From NCBI RefSeq assembly GCF_007858255.1, contig NZ_VFEU01000032.1, forward strand, positions 1-56,082: DNA of 56,082 bases, in the 5' to 3' direction. Numbering within the stretch: the stretch's first letter is position 1; each line of letters opens with the position of its first letter. The stretch is from Pseudomonas rhodesiae. GTDB lineage: Bacteria > Pseudomonadota > Gammaproteobacteria > Pseudomonadales > Pseudomonadaceae. A program made the position numbers and the translations under genes. A model generated the notes under the pieces. It ran no database searches, was not told the DNA's origin, and was given only the letters and a program-made list of their open reading frames with translations. Shown one piece after another: positions 16,102 to 25,065 of the stretch.

Positions 16102-16178
16102 TGGTGCACCCGGCGGGATTCGAACCCACGACCCCTGCCTTCGGAGGGCAGTACTCTATCCAGCTGAGCTACGGATGC
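16102..16178 (-). tRNA. tRNA-Arg (anticodon CCG)
   Basis: The minus strand folds into a full cloverleaf of 77 nt: acceptor GCATCCG / CGGGTGC, anticodon stem CTGCC / GGCAG with loop CTCCGAA (anticodon CCG, reading CGG), T arm GTGGG-TTCGAAT-CCCGC, and encoded CCA. The acceptor stem has one G-T pair. Its 3' end abuts the integrase side of the mobile element, so it is the probable attachment site, restored to full length by the element. Confidence 0.97.
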
Positions 16179-16322
16179 AATGCGGGCGCCATGATACTCA
16201 TCTGGCCGGGGGGCGTCCAGTTGCAGGGCGGTGAAGGGGCAAATCAGGGCAGGGTCTTACGTCTGCGGTGTCGCTGAGGGCTTGCCCGCTTGATGTCGCC
16301 GCCCGGTCCATGGGGGCTGGGT

Positions 16323-16508
16323 TCAGGGCTGTGGCACAGCCGTGGACTGATGCGGCGGGTGGCCGTGGGGTGGTTTGGGGGCTTTTTGCTGGGTCGTTCT
16401 GTTCTGCTCATGCCAGCGCGTCAAGGCGTCCGCGCCGCCCTCGGCGTGGGCGAACACTGGCAGGGTGATGATTGAAGCGAGCGCGATCCACTTGATTAAC
16501 GTGTTCAT
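16323..16508 (-). CDS. Small exported Pro/His-rich peptide
   Basis: 61 residues. An N-terminal signal peptide (hydrophobic IKWIALASIITLPVFAHA, cleavage after AHA) is followed by a short mature part of about 39 residues rich in Gln, Pro and His (QKAPKPPHGHPPHQS). It may be a periplasmic peptide, perhaps metal-binding because of the histidines; this is inference. It lies 61 bp after the FUSC efflux gene, in the same direction. Family not recognised. Confidence 0.55.
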   Translation of the reverse strand: MNTLIKWIALASIITLPVFAHAEGGADALTRWHEQNRTTQQKAPKPPHGHPPHQSTAVPQP

Positions 16509-16569
16509 TCTGCAAGTACCTTCGTGAGTGGGAATAAGCAGTCGGCAATACCGCGAAAGCGGCCGACCT

Positions 16570-18546
16570 TCAGGTGATGGCCGTCGTTGCGTTTTCGTAT
16601 CGCTCCAGCAGCCAGGCCAGGTTTCGGTAACGCGCCGCCCACTGCTCGGCGCCCAGCCGCTGCATGGACTTGGCTGCTCTGCGTGCTTGTGCGGCGCCGA
16701 TGGCGGTGTGGTGCGTCGAACGGGTCAGCCTTCTATTGGCCGTGGCTGCGCAGCGGGCAATCGGCGAGCCGGGGGGCAGGCGACGTGTGTGGTGTTGGAG
16801 TCGTGCCAGTTCGCGGCTGAGTTGGAGCGATAGATAGCCAGCCTCGTAATCCCCCTGACGGTGGGCGCCCAACAGGCTTTTCAAGGCGACGATGCGGTGC
16901 TGCTGTTGCGCTTGCCACCGGCGATGATTGAGCGTGTCTGCTCGATGCAGAAGCCGGCGCGTTGCATGTAGCAGCGAGCGCTTGAGTGCCTGCACGGTGT
17001 GCTGGGGCTTTTTCGGAACAATGTTGAACGCCAGAAGACAGATGCCCATCGCGACAAACCAGGCGAGCGCTTGGTTGACGAAGTCGGCGAAGTCGTAATG
17101 AGCGGTCGCGCCGGTGCTGACCAGCGTGTTGAACGCAATCAGGTAGGCGATCCCGATGAGGGCTTGACGAGGTCGGGTGGTGGCGTGAATGCCGAATGAC
17201 CAGAACACCGCCAGCATCACTACAAGCAGTGGAAAGCCATTGATCGCCGGCATCAGTAAAAATTTGCACACCAGTGCGGCCAGCGTGGCGTAAAAGGTCC
17301 CTTTGATAAAACCGATGATGCCTTGCACCGGGTCGGGCGCCGCAGCCGATAGCGTGCAGCAGGGCCCCAGCACCGCCAGCAGGGTGGGGCCTTGATTCCA
17401 GCCGCTCAGGTACCACACGGCACCGGCGACCAGGGTGGCACCCAAGGCACGCAGACCGTTGCGAGCGGCGTCCTGATAGTTGCGATGAAACCCCTTCACC
17501 GTTTGGCGCGCTTGGGTGTCGCGCTCAAGGCTGGAGAAGCTGTGCAGGGCGGCATGCAGATCCGCAAGCTGCTCGCGCAAGCGCTCCACCCCTAACGCCG
17601 TGAGGGCAGAGGCTGCGCGAAGGCCGCCAACCGTTTCCTCGTTCTCAAGCGCGTTCATTGCTTGTTTCACCCGATCCGCCGCCGTAGTGAAGTCGACGGT
17701 ACGATCGGCTAAAGCCTCGCCCAGGTGCCGAAGCGGTTTACTGATCCGGTTCAACAACCAACCCGGGGCATCGTGATCGTCCAGGCGTATATCCATAACG
17801 GCCGACTGCAACTGAGCGAGACCGGTTTGAATCACGGGCAGGCGCGTACGGATAAGCACGGACTCACCCCAGCCGATGCCGAGAAGCTCATCCACTTTGC
17901 CGATGTCCATCGACAGCTGCGCGCGCCGCGCGGCCAGCTCGGGTGTTTCTTCGTTGGTGAACCGATCAGCCAACTGGTGTGCAGCGCGGGCAGACACGTC
18001 GACCAGCGCGTTCAGCAGCTTGTGATCAATGGTTTTACGACTGCCCAGCGTGGCAATAAGGCTGAGGCTGAACACGCCGACCACCACGGCGGTGCCTCGG
18101 GTCACGATGTGATCGAAGCCTTGCTCGGGGGCGACAATGGCGGGGCCCAACGCCAGGCACACGGTGTAGCCGGCGACTACCGCCGCAGTTGCCTGGTAAT
18201 GCCGCAGCAGCGTCATTGCCGCCACACATAAGCCGAGCCACAGGCCGACGCCGAAGATGAACAGCAGCATTTGCTGAGCGAACATGCCCAGCAGGATAAA
18301 GGCCGCAGTCACCCCGACAAGCGTTCCAACCATACGGTTGAAACCCTTGCCGACCACTGCCCCTTGCACCGGATGCACCAGCAGGAGCACGGTGGAGGCC
18401 GCAGAAAAAGGCGAGTCCAGTTGCAACTCAAAACCCAGCCAGAGCGCAAGGGTCGCGGCGATGATGCTGCGCAACACATACGCGAAGGTATCGGCCGTAC
18501 ACGGTAGAGGTAATGAGGCGAGCGCGCGGCGGACATACTCGGCCAT
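16570..18546 (-). CDS. FUSC-family inner-membrane efflux protein (AaeB-like)
   Basis: About 658 residues. Two sets of hydrophobic segments (about residues 20-175 and 365-500), each with the Pro/Gly-rich FUSC pattern (LDSPFSAASTVLLLVHPVQG; LLAVLGPCCTLSAAAPDPVQ), are separated by a long cytoplasmic helical part. AaeB-type proteins export aromatic carboxylic acids or other drugs with an HlyD-type adaptor. The ATG at 18546 overlaps the adaptor gene's stop; a GTG at 18549 is an alternative. It is the third gene of the DUF1656 - adaptor - FUSC operon, regulated probably by the divergent AraC protein. Confidence 0.9.
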   Translation of the reverse strand: MAEYVRRALASLPLPCTADTFAYVLRSIIAATLALWLGFELQLDSPFSAASTVLLLVHPVQGAVVGKGFNRMVGTLVGVTAAFILLGMFAQQMLLFIFGVGLWLGLCVAAMTLLRHYQATAAVVAGYTVCLALGPAIVAPEQGFDHIVTRGTAVVVGVFSLSLIATLGSRKTIDHKLLNALVDVSARAAHQLADRFTNEETPELAARRAQLSMDIGKVDELLGIGWGESVLIRTRLPVIQTGLAQLQSAVMDIRLDDHDAPGWLLNRISKPLRHLGEALADRTVDFTTAADRVKQAMNALENEETVGGLRAASALTALGVERLREQLADLHAALHSFSSLERDTQARQTVKGFHRNYQDAARNGLRALGATLVAGAVWYLSGWNQGPTLLAVLGPCCTLSAAAPDPVQGIIGFIKGTFYATLAALVCKFLLMPAINGFPLLVVMLAVFWSFGIHATTRPRQALIGIAYLIAFNTLVSTGATAHYDFADFVNQALAWFVAMGICLLAFNIVPKKPQHTVQALKRSLLHATRRLLHRADTLNHRRWQAQQQHRIVALKSLLGAHRQGDYEAGYLSLQLSRELARLQHHTRRLPPGSPIARCAATANRRLTRSTHHTAIGAAQARRAAKSMQRLGAEQWAARYRNLAWLLERYENATTAIT

Positions 18547-19454
18547 CACATAAACCCCTGCAGCCAGTGGGTGAACCTCCAGTGCGACGGCGACTGCGCA
18601 TCGACAATCTCAACGCTCGCCGTCATCCCCGCCGCCAGTTCGACCCCGGCCGGAACGTTATCCAGTTCGATGCGTACAGGCACGCGCTGGGCCAGTCGTA
18701 TCCAGCTGAACGTCGGGTTGACTTGAGGTAACCCGCTGTCGTTGCGCAGTTCATTGCCATCGGCGATCCCGCGGCCGATGCTGGCGACGTGTCCCTTGAG
18801 CAGTGGCGAGAAGCCCATCAACTTGATGGCTGCGGGCGCGCCTTCGCGGATGTTGGAGAGCTTGGTCTCTTCGAAATAGCCAGTGACCCAAAAGCTATGG
18901 CCATCGACCACGAACAGATTGGTATCGCCGTGGGCGGCGTAATCGCCTGGCTGTAAGCGCAGTTGAGTGACATAGCCGTCTACGGGGGAACGCAGGGTCG
19001 TGCGCTCCAGGTCCAGCCGCGCTCTGGCCAATTGGCCCTGCGCGGCATCGAGGCGAGCCTTGGCGACGTTCAGGGCGCGAGCGGCATTGTCGATTTCCTC
19101 GCGGGCAATGGCGTCCCCAAGGCGAGTGCGACGTTTGAATTGTTCGTTGCGTTGCTCAAACACACTTTGCGCTTCGGCCAGCTCCGCCGCCCGTTGGCGC
19201 TGGGCCAGCAAATAGTCGCGCTGGTCGATGCGGTAGAGCAGATCGCCTTTGGACACCCATTGATTATCAGCCACCGCCAGGTGTTCGACCTGGCCGGACA
19301 CCTCTGGGGCTATGCGAATAACTTGAGCGCTGACCCGCCCATCGCGGGTCCAGGGCGCCAACACATAGGCACGCCACAGCTGCATGCACAGGGCGACGGC
19401 GACAAGGCCCAAGGCCAGGGTCGCGGAGGCTTTAAGGCATTTGACGACAGACAT
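18546..19454 (-). CDS. HlyD-family membrane fusion protein (AaeA-like)
   Basis: About 302 residues. One N-terminal membrane anchor (ASATLALGLVAVALCMQLW) is followed by the lipoyl half-domains (VSGQVEHLAVADNQWVSKGD; TTLRSPVDGYVTQLRLQPGD), a helical hairpin between them, and a C-terminal beta-barrel part. It should link the FUSC pump to an outer-membrane channel. The ATG at 19454 is preferred over a GTG at 19466, as it has GAGG at proper distance. It starts right after the DUF1656 gene. Confidence 0.9.
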   Translation of the reverse strand: MSVVKCLKASATLALGLVAVALCMQLWRAYVLAPWTRDGRVSAQVIRIAPEVSGQVEHLAVADNQWVSKGDLLYRIDQRDYLLAQRQRAAELAEAQSVFEQRNEQFKRRTRLGDAIAREEIDNAARALNVAKARLDAAQGQLARARLDLERTTLRSPVDGYVTQLRLQPGDYAAHGDTNLFVVDGHSFWVTGYFEETKLSNIREGAPAAIKLMGFSPLLKGHVASIGRGIADGNELRNDSGLPQVNPTFSWIRLAQRVPVRIELDNVPAGVELAAGMTASVEIVDAQSPSHWRFTHWLQGFM

Positions 19455-19466
19455 AGGCGGCCTCAC

Positions 19467-19661
19467 TCAAACCGTCAGGAACAGCGTGGCCAAAATGATC
19501 AGCAGCACAAAAAAGCGCGACAGGCTGGGATGCCATGCCCACTCCAAGGGGCCGTCGACTAAATGTTTCAACGCTTGGTAAGCGAGGGCCGAGGCGATCA
19601 GATAGGCCAACAACGGAGGGATGTAGAGGTTCGCAATCGACAGTTCACTCAGCATCTTCAT
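19467..19661 (-). CDS. DUF1656 small membrane protein (AaeX-like)
   Basis: About 64 residues with two hydrophobic segments (NLYIPPLLAYLIASALAYQA near the N-terminus and RFFVLLIILATLFL at the end). DUF1656 / AaeX proteins regularly stand first in operons with an HlyD adaptor and a FUSC pump, where they are thought to be part of or assist the pump; their exact role is unknown. Start may be GTG 19664, ATG 19661 or ATG 19655. The 121-bp region upstream is shared with the divergent AraC gene. Confidence 0.88.
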   Translation of the reverse strand: MKMLSELSIANLYIPPLLAYLIASALAYQALKHLVDGPLEWAWHPSLSRFFVLLIILATLFLTV

Positions 19662-19782
19662 CACCGTAAATCGATGGGCTCGCAGGGAACGAGCGCTACT
19701 AGATGAGAATGCTACGCAACAACCGGAGGTGCCGATATCGACTACACTGCCAATTAATAATCAAATCCGGTCAATGTGAGAG

Positions 19783-20613
19783 ATGCCAATGCAGGACGTT
19801 CAGCACCCGCCGCTGGAGCAATTCGAACTGGACGACCTCGGTCAGCCCGCCGTGGCGCTGATGCTGACCACGCAGCAGCACGCCAGGGAGTTTCCCGTGC
19901 ATGAGCACCGCAAAGGCCAGCTGGTCGTGGCCTGTCGCGGCGGTATCGTTTGTACGGTGGAGAATGGGGTGTGGATGGTGCCACCGGGGTTCGGTGTGTG
20001 GATTCCGGCCGGTGTGTCCCACAGCAACCGGGTCACGGCGAATGGGCAAGTGTGCTTTCTGCTGGTTGAACCTGAGGCGGCGGCGCTGCCCGATCAATGC
20101 TGCACATTGGCGTTGTCACCGGTGATTCTCGAACTGATCTTTCATCTCAGCGCTCAGGACCAGGCTTACCCGGCGGACTCTCCCACGGCTCGGTTGACCA
20201 GCGTATTGCTCGAACAGCTGGAAATGGCACGCTGCGAGCAGTTGTACCTGCCCCTTCCTGCCGCTTCCCCCTTGCGCACCATCGCCAAGGCCCTGGCGCA
20301 GGACCCTTCCAACCGCTCGACCATCGCCGATTGGGCGCGGCAGGTGGCCATGAGCGAGCGCTCCCTGGCTCGGCTGGTCAAAAGCGAAACCGGCCTGACC
20401 TTTGGCCAGTGGCGCCGGCAATGGCAGTTGATCGTGGCATTGCAGAGCCTGGCGGAAGGAGAGACCGTCCAACGCACTGCCGAAGTGCTGGGTTATGAGT
20501 CGGTGAGCTCTTTTATCAGCATGTTCCGAAAGACCCTGGGCGCGTCGCCGGCGCGGTACGTGCGCAGTACTGGCATGGCCAAGACTTCGGCAGCGCCTAC
20601 GCTGGTCAGATAA
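19783..20613 (+). CDS. AraC-family regulator with cupin domain, divergent from the efflux operon
   Basis: 276 residues. The N-terminal half is a cupin-type sensor (FPVHEHRKGQLVVACRGG, then MVPPGFGVWIPAGVSHS), and the C-terminal about 105 residues are the AraC double helix-turn-helix (MSERSLARLVKSETGLTF; AEVLGYESVSSFISMFRKTL). It most likely controls the DUF1656-HlyD-FUSC operon transcribed the other way, sensing an aromatic or drug-like ligand. ATG 19783 or ATG 19789 could be the start. Confidence 0.9.
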   Translation: MPMQDVQHPPLEQFELDDLGQPAVALMLTTQQHAREFPVHEHRKGQLVVACRGGIVCTVENGVWMVPPGFGVWIPAGVSHSNRVTANGQVCFLLVEPEAAALPDQCCTLALSPVILELIFHLSAQDQAYPADSPTARLTSVLLEQLEMARCEQLYLPLPAASPLRTIAKALAQDPSNRSTIADWARQVAMSERSLARLVKSETGLTFGQWRRQWQLIVALQSLAEGETVQRTAEVLGYESVSSFISMFRKTLGASPARYVRSTGMAKTSAAPTLVR

Positions 20614-20687
20614 CGTCAGCGAATTCGCCGTTTTCGTTCTTTTTTTCGAACATCCTATTGCCCTGCACCCCCATTGATCCTAGGATT

Positions 20688-20705
20688 CGTTTGAGATTTC
20701 AAACG
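20688..20705. promoter_or_regulatory. Inverted repeat upstream of gabD
   Basis: CGTTTGA (20688-20694) and TCAAACG (20699-20705) form a perfect 7-bp inverted repeat with a 4-nt centre, about 130 bp before the gabD start. It may be an operator for GABA-responsive control. The rest of 20614-20836 shows no gene. Confidence 0.4.
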
Positions 20706-20836
20706 CTCTGTCTCCCGTGCGCTTTTTTCGCTTCACTCGCGCGCAGGGGCTGATTTCCCTGACGGCAGCCCACAAGGCGCCTTTCAACAACTCTAATTCG
20801 CTCCGCGTGCGCGCGGTGCTGTTAAGGAAACCCGAC

Positions 20837-22279
20837 ATGCAGCTTAAAGATGCCCAGTTGTTCCGCCAGCAAGCCTTTATCGATGGCGCTTGGGTCGATG
20901 CGGACAACGGCCAGACCATCAAGGTCAACAACCCGGCCACCGGTGAGATTCTCGGCACCGTGCCAAAGATGGGCGCCGCAGAAACCCGCCGCGCCATCGA
21001 AGCCGCCGACAAGGCGCTGCCAGCCTGGCGCGCACTGACCGCCAAGGAGCGCGCCAACAAGCTGCGTCGTTGGTTCGAACTGCTGATCGAAAACCAGGAA
21101 GACCTCGGTCGCCTGATGACCCTCGAACAAGGCAAGCCGCTGGCCGAAGCCAAGGGCGAAATCGTCTACGCCGCGTCCTTTATCGAGTGGTTCGCCGAAG
21201 AAGCCAAACGCATCTACGGTGACGTGATCCCCGGCCATCAGCCCGACAAGCGCCTGATCGTGATCAAGCAGCCGATCGGCGTGACCGCTGCGATCACCCC
21301 GTGGAACTTCCCGGCCGCGATGATCACCCGCAAAGCCGGCCCGGCCTTGGCCGCCGGTTGCACCATGGTCATCAAACCGGCTTCGCAAACCCCATTCTCG
21401 GCCCTGGCCCTGGTGGAACTGGCGCACCGTGCCGGTATCCCGAAAGGCGTGTTGAGCGTGGTCACCGGCAGCGCCGGCGACATCGGCGGCGAACTGACCA
21501 GCAACCCGATCGTGCGCAAATTGTCCTTCACCGGCTCGACCGAAATCGGTCGCCAGTTGATGGCCGAATGCGCCAAGGACATCAAGAAAGTGTCCCTGGA
21601 ACTGGGCGGCAACGCGCCGTTTATCGTGTTCGACGACGCCGACCTGGATAAGGCCGTCGAAGGCGCGATCATCTCCAAGTACCGCAACAACGGCCAGACC
21701 TGCGTCTGCGCCAACCGCCTGTACATCCAGGATTCGGTGTACGACGCGTTCGCGGAAAAACTCAAGGTGGCGGTGGCCAAGCTCAAGATCGGCAACGGTC
21801 TGGAAGAAGGCACCACCACTGGCCCGCTGATCGACGAAAAAGCCGTGGCCAAAGTGCAGGAGCACATCGCCGATGCGGTGAAGAAGGGCGCCAAGCTGCT
21901 CAGCGGCGGTAAGGTGATTGAAGGCAACTTCTTCGAGCCGACGATCCTGGTCGATGTGCCTAAAGACGCTGCCGTGGCCAAGGAAGAAACCTTCGGCCCG
22001 CTGGCGCCGCTGTTCCGCTTCAAAGACGAAGCCGAAGTGATCGCCATGTCCAACGACACCGAATTCGGCCTGGCTTCCTACTTCTATGCTCGCGACCTGG
22101 GCCGTGTGTTCCGCGTGGCCGAAGCTTTGGAATACGGCATGGTCGGCGTCAACACCGGGTTGATCTCCAACGAAGTGGCGCCGTTCGGCGGCATCAAGGC
22201 TTCGGGCCTGGGCCGTGAAGGGTCCAAGTACGGGATCGAGGATTACCTGGAAATCAAATACCTCTGCCTGGGCATCTAA
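20837..22279 (+). CDS. gabD: NADP-dependent succinate-semialdehyde dehydrogenase
   Basis: 480 residues, usual GabD length. It oxidises succinate semialdehyde to succinate, the second step of GABA catabolism. Visible aldehyde-dehydrogenase marks: PWNFPAAMITRK, FTGSTEIGRQLM, the glutamate E255 in LELGGNAP, the catalytic C289 in NNGQTCVCANR, and FGPLAPLFRF. The frame is open upstream, but the ATG at 20837 has an AAGGA ribosome site and gives the family's usual N-terminus (MQLKDAQLFRQQAFIDG). gabT follows after 182 bp. Confidence 0.97.
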   Translation: MQLKDAQLFRQQAFIDGAWVDADNGQTIKVNNPATGEILGTVPKMGAAETRRAIEAADKALPAWRALTAKERANKLRRWFELLIENQEDLGRLMTLEQGKPLAEAKGEIVYAASFIEWFAEEAKRIYGDVIPGHQPDKRLIVIKQPIGVTAAITPWNFPAAMITRKAGPALAAGCTMVIKPASQTPFSALALVELAHRAGIPKGVLSVVTGSAGDIGGELTSNPIVRKLSFTGSTEIGRQLMAECAKDIKKVSLELGGNAPFIVFDDADLDKAVEGAIISKYRNNGQTCVCANRLYIQDSVYDAFAEKLKVAVAKLKIGNGLEEGTTTGPLIDEKAVAKVQEHIADAVKKGAKLLSGGKVIEGNFFEPTILVDVPKDAAVAKEETFGPLAPLFRFKDEAEVIAMSNDTEFGLASYFYARDLGRVFRVAEALEYGMVGVNTGLISNEVAPFGGIKASGLGREGSKYGIEDYLEIKYLCLGI

Positions 22280-22461
22280 GCCCCGTAAGAGATTGCAGTA
22301 AACGCAGAGGGCACGAGAGCGCTGACCCTTTGCGTGTTTCACATCGTTATTCGTAGTGGCCGGGAAAGCTGTGGCAGTCGATCATCGCATGCTGCCGTAG
22401 TTGCCTCCCCGCCACGTATTCCTTGGACCACGCCACCCGATGAGTGGCGAATGAGGACTTT

Positions 22462-23739
22462 ATGAGCAAGACCAACGCATCCCTGATGAAACGCCGCGAA
22501 GCCGCTGTACCGCGCGGTGTTGGCCAGATCCACCCGATCTTCGCCGAATCGGCGAAGAACGCCACCGTGACCGACGTTGAAGGTCGCGAGTTCATCGACT
22601 TCGCCGGCGGCATCGCCGTGCTGAACACCGGCCACGTGCACCCAAAAATCATCGCCGCCGTGACCGAACAGCTGAACAAGCTGACCCACACCTGCTTCCA
22701 GGTCCTGGCCTACGAGCCTTACGTGGAGCTGTGCGAAAAAATCAACGCCAAGGTCCCTGGTGATTTCGCCAAGAAAACCCTGCTGGTCACCACCGGTTCC
22801 GAAGCCGTTGAAAACGCCGTGAAAATCGCCCGCGCCGCCACTGGCCGTGCCGGTGTGATCGCCTTCACCGGCGCTTACCACGGCCGCACCATGATGACCC
22901 TGGGCCTGACCGGTAAAGTCGTGCCTTACTCGGCCGGCATGGGCCTGATGCCCGGCGGTATCTTCCGCGCGCTGTACCCGAACGAACTGCATGGCGTGAG
23001 CATCGACGATTCGATCGCCAGCATCGAACGCATCTTCAAGAACGATGCCGAACCGCGCGACATCGCCGCGATCATCATCGAGCCGGTGCAGGGCGAGGGC
23101 GGTTTCTACGTCGCGCCGAAGGCCTTTATGAAGCGTCTGCGCGAACTGTGCGACAAGCACGGCATCCTGTTGATCGCCGACGAAGTGCAAACCGGTGCTG
23201 GCCGTACCGGTACCTTCTTCGCCATGGAACAGATGGGCGTCGCCGCCGACCTGACCACCTTCGCCAAGTCCATCGCTGGCGGCTTCCCGCTGGCCGGTGT
23301 GTGCGGCAAGGCCGAGTACATGGACGCCATCGCCCCAGGCGGCCTGGGCGGCACCTACGCCGGTAGCCCGATCGCCTGCGCCGCGGCACTGGCGGTAATG
23401 GAAGTGTTTGAAGAAGAGCACCTGCTGGACCGCTGCAAAGCCGTCGGCGAGCGCCTGGTGACTGGCCTTAAAGCTATCCAGGCCAAGTACCCGGTGATCG
23501 GCGAAGTACGTGCCTTGGGCGCGATGATCGCGGTGGAGTTGTTCGAAGACGGCGACAGCCACAAGCCGAACGCTGCCGCCGTGGCAGCGGTAGTGGCCAA
23601 GGCCCGTGAAAAGGGTCTGATCCTGCTGTCTTGCGGCACTTACGGTAACGTCTTGCGCGTACTGGTACCGCTGACCTCGCCGGACGAGCAGTTGGACAAA
23701 GGCTTGGCGATCATGGAAGAGTGCTTCTCTGAACTCTGA
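22462..23739 (+). CDS. gabT: 4-aminobutyrate aminotransferase
   Basis: 425 residues. A class III PLP aminotransferase converting GABA and 2-oxoglutarate to succinate semialdehyde and glutamate. Marks: TTGSEAVENAVKIAR, ITGAYHGRT-like AFTGAYHGRTMMT, IIEPVQGEGGF, ADEVQTGAGRTG, and the PLP lysine K269 in TTFAKSIAGGFPLAG. The ATG at 22462 has GAGGA at the right distance; an upstream in-frame GTG (22444) is less likely. It forms the GABA pathway with gabD and ends at a strong terminator. Confidence 0.97.
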   Translation: MSKTNASLMKRREAAVPRGVGQIHPIFAESAKNATVTDVEGREFIDFAGGIAVLNTGHVHPKIIAAVTEQLNKLTHTCFQVLAYEPYVELCEKINAKVPGDFAKKTLLVTTGSEAVENAVKIARAATGRAGVIAFTGAYHGRTMMTLGLTGKVVPYSAGMGLMPGGIFRALYPNELHGVSIDDSIASIERIFKNDAEPRDIAAIIIEPVQGEGGFYVAPKAFMKRLRELCDKHGILLIADEVQTGAGRTGTFFAMEQMGVAADLTTFAKSIAGGFPLAGVCGKAEYMDAIAPGGLGGTYAGSPIACAAALAVMEVFEEEHLLDRCKAVGERLVTGLKAIQAKYPVIGEVRALGAMIAVELFEDGDSHKPNAAAVAAVVAKAREKGLILLSCGTYGNVLRVLVPLTSPDEQLDKGLAIMEECFSEL

Positions 23740-23753
23740 TACCGACCGCTGAC

Positions 23754-23779
23754 AAAAAAACCGCTTCGGCGGTTTTTTT
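23754..23779 (+). terminator. Rho-independent terminator after gabT
   Basis: AAAAAAACCGC-TTCG-GCGGTTTTTTT: a stem with UUCG loop and seven T, starting 15 nt after the gabT stop. It should work in both directions. Confidence 0.92.
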
Positions 23780-23847
23780 GTGCCCGTAGATTGTACGGCG
23801 CAGGCCGCGTTGACTATGGTTCAGGCATTGCCGATGGAGCGTGACGG

Positions 23848-25065
23848 ATGACTGCGGTTGATTTACCGGCTGTACCCCGTGTGTTGATTGCCGAGGCGGA
23901 CCCTTGGTCGCAAGACCTGCTCAAGCAGGTGCTGCTGGCGGTGCGTTGTGACGCCCGGCTTGATGTGTGCGCCGACGGGCAGCAGGCGGCTACCCTGCTG
24001 CGCGACAAGCCCTACGATCTGATCCTGGCCGACTGGGAGTTGCCGGTCATCGACGGCTTGGATCTGCTGCGCGCGGTGCGTCAGCAGCGTCGTACGCCGC
24101 CTCTGCCATTTATTTTGCTGAGCAGTCGCAATGACAGTGCCAGCGTGCGCGAAGCCTTGCCCCTGGCACCCACGGCATACCTGACCAAACCGCTGAACAT
24201 GCAGGCGCTGACCCAGCGTCTGCAGGACTTGCTGCTTAACGAAGGCGAAAGTGTGTATTGCGAAGTACCGGCGCTGGCGCCGGGCATGACGTTGCCGGGG
24301 TTTCTGGAGCAGCGTCGCGAAGCGTCCGATGGCGCACCGCTGCGGGTCGATGTGCAAGCGGCCGTGCAGCACAGCCTCGGCCCCGACGGCCTGGACCTCA
24401 AACGCCTGGAAGAACAGGTGCGCACGGACCCGCAAATCACCGCCGTGCTTATCGCCGCCGCCAACAGCGCCGGCCATCACGGCGCTCCGGTGCAGACCCT
24501 CCACGCGGCGTTGCACACACTGGCGCCGGGGCAAAGCATGAACCTGATCCTGGGCCTGGCGCTCAAGCACAACGTGGTACTCGGCGATCCGGTGCTGGCG
24601 GCGTACGCCGAGCGCTATTGGCAGTTGTCCCAAGACACGGCGGATTACGCGCTGCTGCTTGCGCACTTGCTTGAGCTGGATCGCGAGCGCTGCTACAGCG
24701 CCGGCATCCTGCATCAGTTGGGGGACCTGGCGCTGTTGCGCAGCCTGGAAGACTGGCGCCGGGGCGGTGGGGAGCTGGACGACAAAGCGATTGGCGAGTC
24801 CCTCGACACTTTTGGCGCCGCCTTCGGCTCCTCGCTGCGCGCGCGCTGGCGCTTGCCGCTGGAACTGCGTCAGCTGATTGCGGCGAGCTATTCCCTGGAG
24901 GGCGGGGTGTATGCCCGAGATGCGCTGGCGGTGAACCTGGCCGCGCAAATGGCGCGGTTGACTGAGCACGAAGGCTTGGAAGCGTTGGCCGACGGCAAGA
25001 CGGCACGTTTGCTCAAGATCGGCTTGTCGGAGTTGACGCGGATTCGCAAAAGGCCGGTGGGCTAA
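23848..25065 (+). CDS. Response-regulator receiver / HDOD domain protein
   Basis: 405 residues. The first 125 residues are a CheY-type receiver (phospho-acceptor D62 in LILADWELPVIDG, lysine K114 in TKPLN). The remainder resembles an HDOD domain (QVRTDPQITAVLIAAANSA; HLLELDRERCYSAGILHQLGDL), related to HD phosphodiesterases but without a clear metal-binding HD pair. Such proteins act in signalling and motility or biofilm control; the output is unknown. It follows gabT, and its end overlaps the convergent diguanylate cyclase gene by 4 nt. Confidence 0.88.
   Translation: MTAVDLPAVPRVLIAEADPWSQDLLKQVLLAVRCDARLDVCADGQQAATLLRDKPYDLILADWELPVIDGLDLLRAVRQQRRTPPLPFILLSSRNDSASVREALPLAPTAYLTKPLNMQALTQRLQDLLLNEGESVYCEVPALAPGMTLPGFLEQRREASDGAPLRVDVQAAVQHSLGPDGLDLKRLEEQVRTDPQITAVLIAAANSAGHHGAPVQTLHAALHTLAPGQSMNLILGLALKHNVVLGDPVLAAYAERYWQLSQDTADYALLLAHLLELDRERCYSAGILHQLGDLALLRSLEDWRRGGGELDDKAIGESLDTFGAAFGSSLRARWRLPLELRQLIAASYSLEGGVYARDALAVNLAAQMARLTEHEGLEALADGKTARLLKIGLSELTRIRKRPVG

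Larger units (their letters stand above)
1..16104. mobile_element. P4-like integrative element / phage satellite in tRNA-Arg, left end not in window
   Basis: The block holds a P4-type integrase next to the 3' end of tRNA-Arg(CCG), an AlpA-type regulator, a Toprim-DUF927 primase-helicase, a C4/CI-like leader RNA and several small unknown genes, all on the minus strand, plus one large AT-rich cargo gene on the plus strand. This is the usual layout of P4-like satellites and related integrative elements. I see no capsid, portal, terminase or conjugation gene. The right boundary should be within or at the 3' end of the tRNA (about 16102). I found no convincing copy of the tRNA 3' end near position 1, so the left attachment site is probably outside the window and the element is only partly shown. 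Confidence 0.8.

Noticed and set aside
20717..20836. 40-residue N-terminal extension of gabD
   Set aside because: GabD of normal length starts at 20837 with a good ribosome site; the extension is not family-like.
20822..22342. Very long open frames antisense to gabD, gabT, desaturase, sulfate and triC genes
   Set aside because: Typical artefact of GC-rich codon use in Pseudomonas; products have no protein-like pattern and no ribosome sites.
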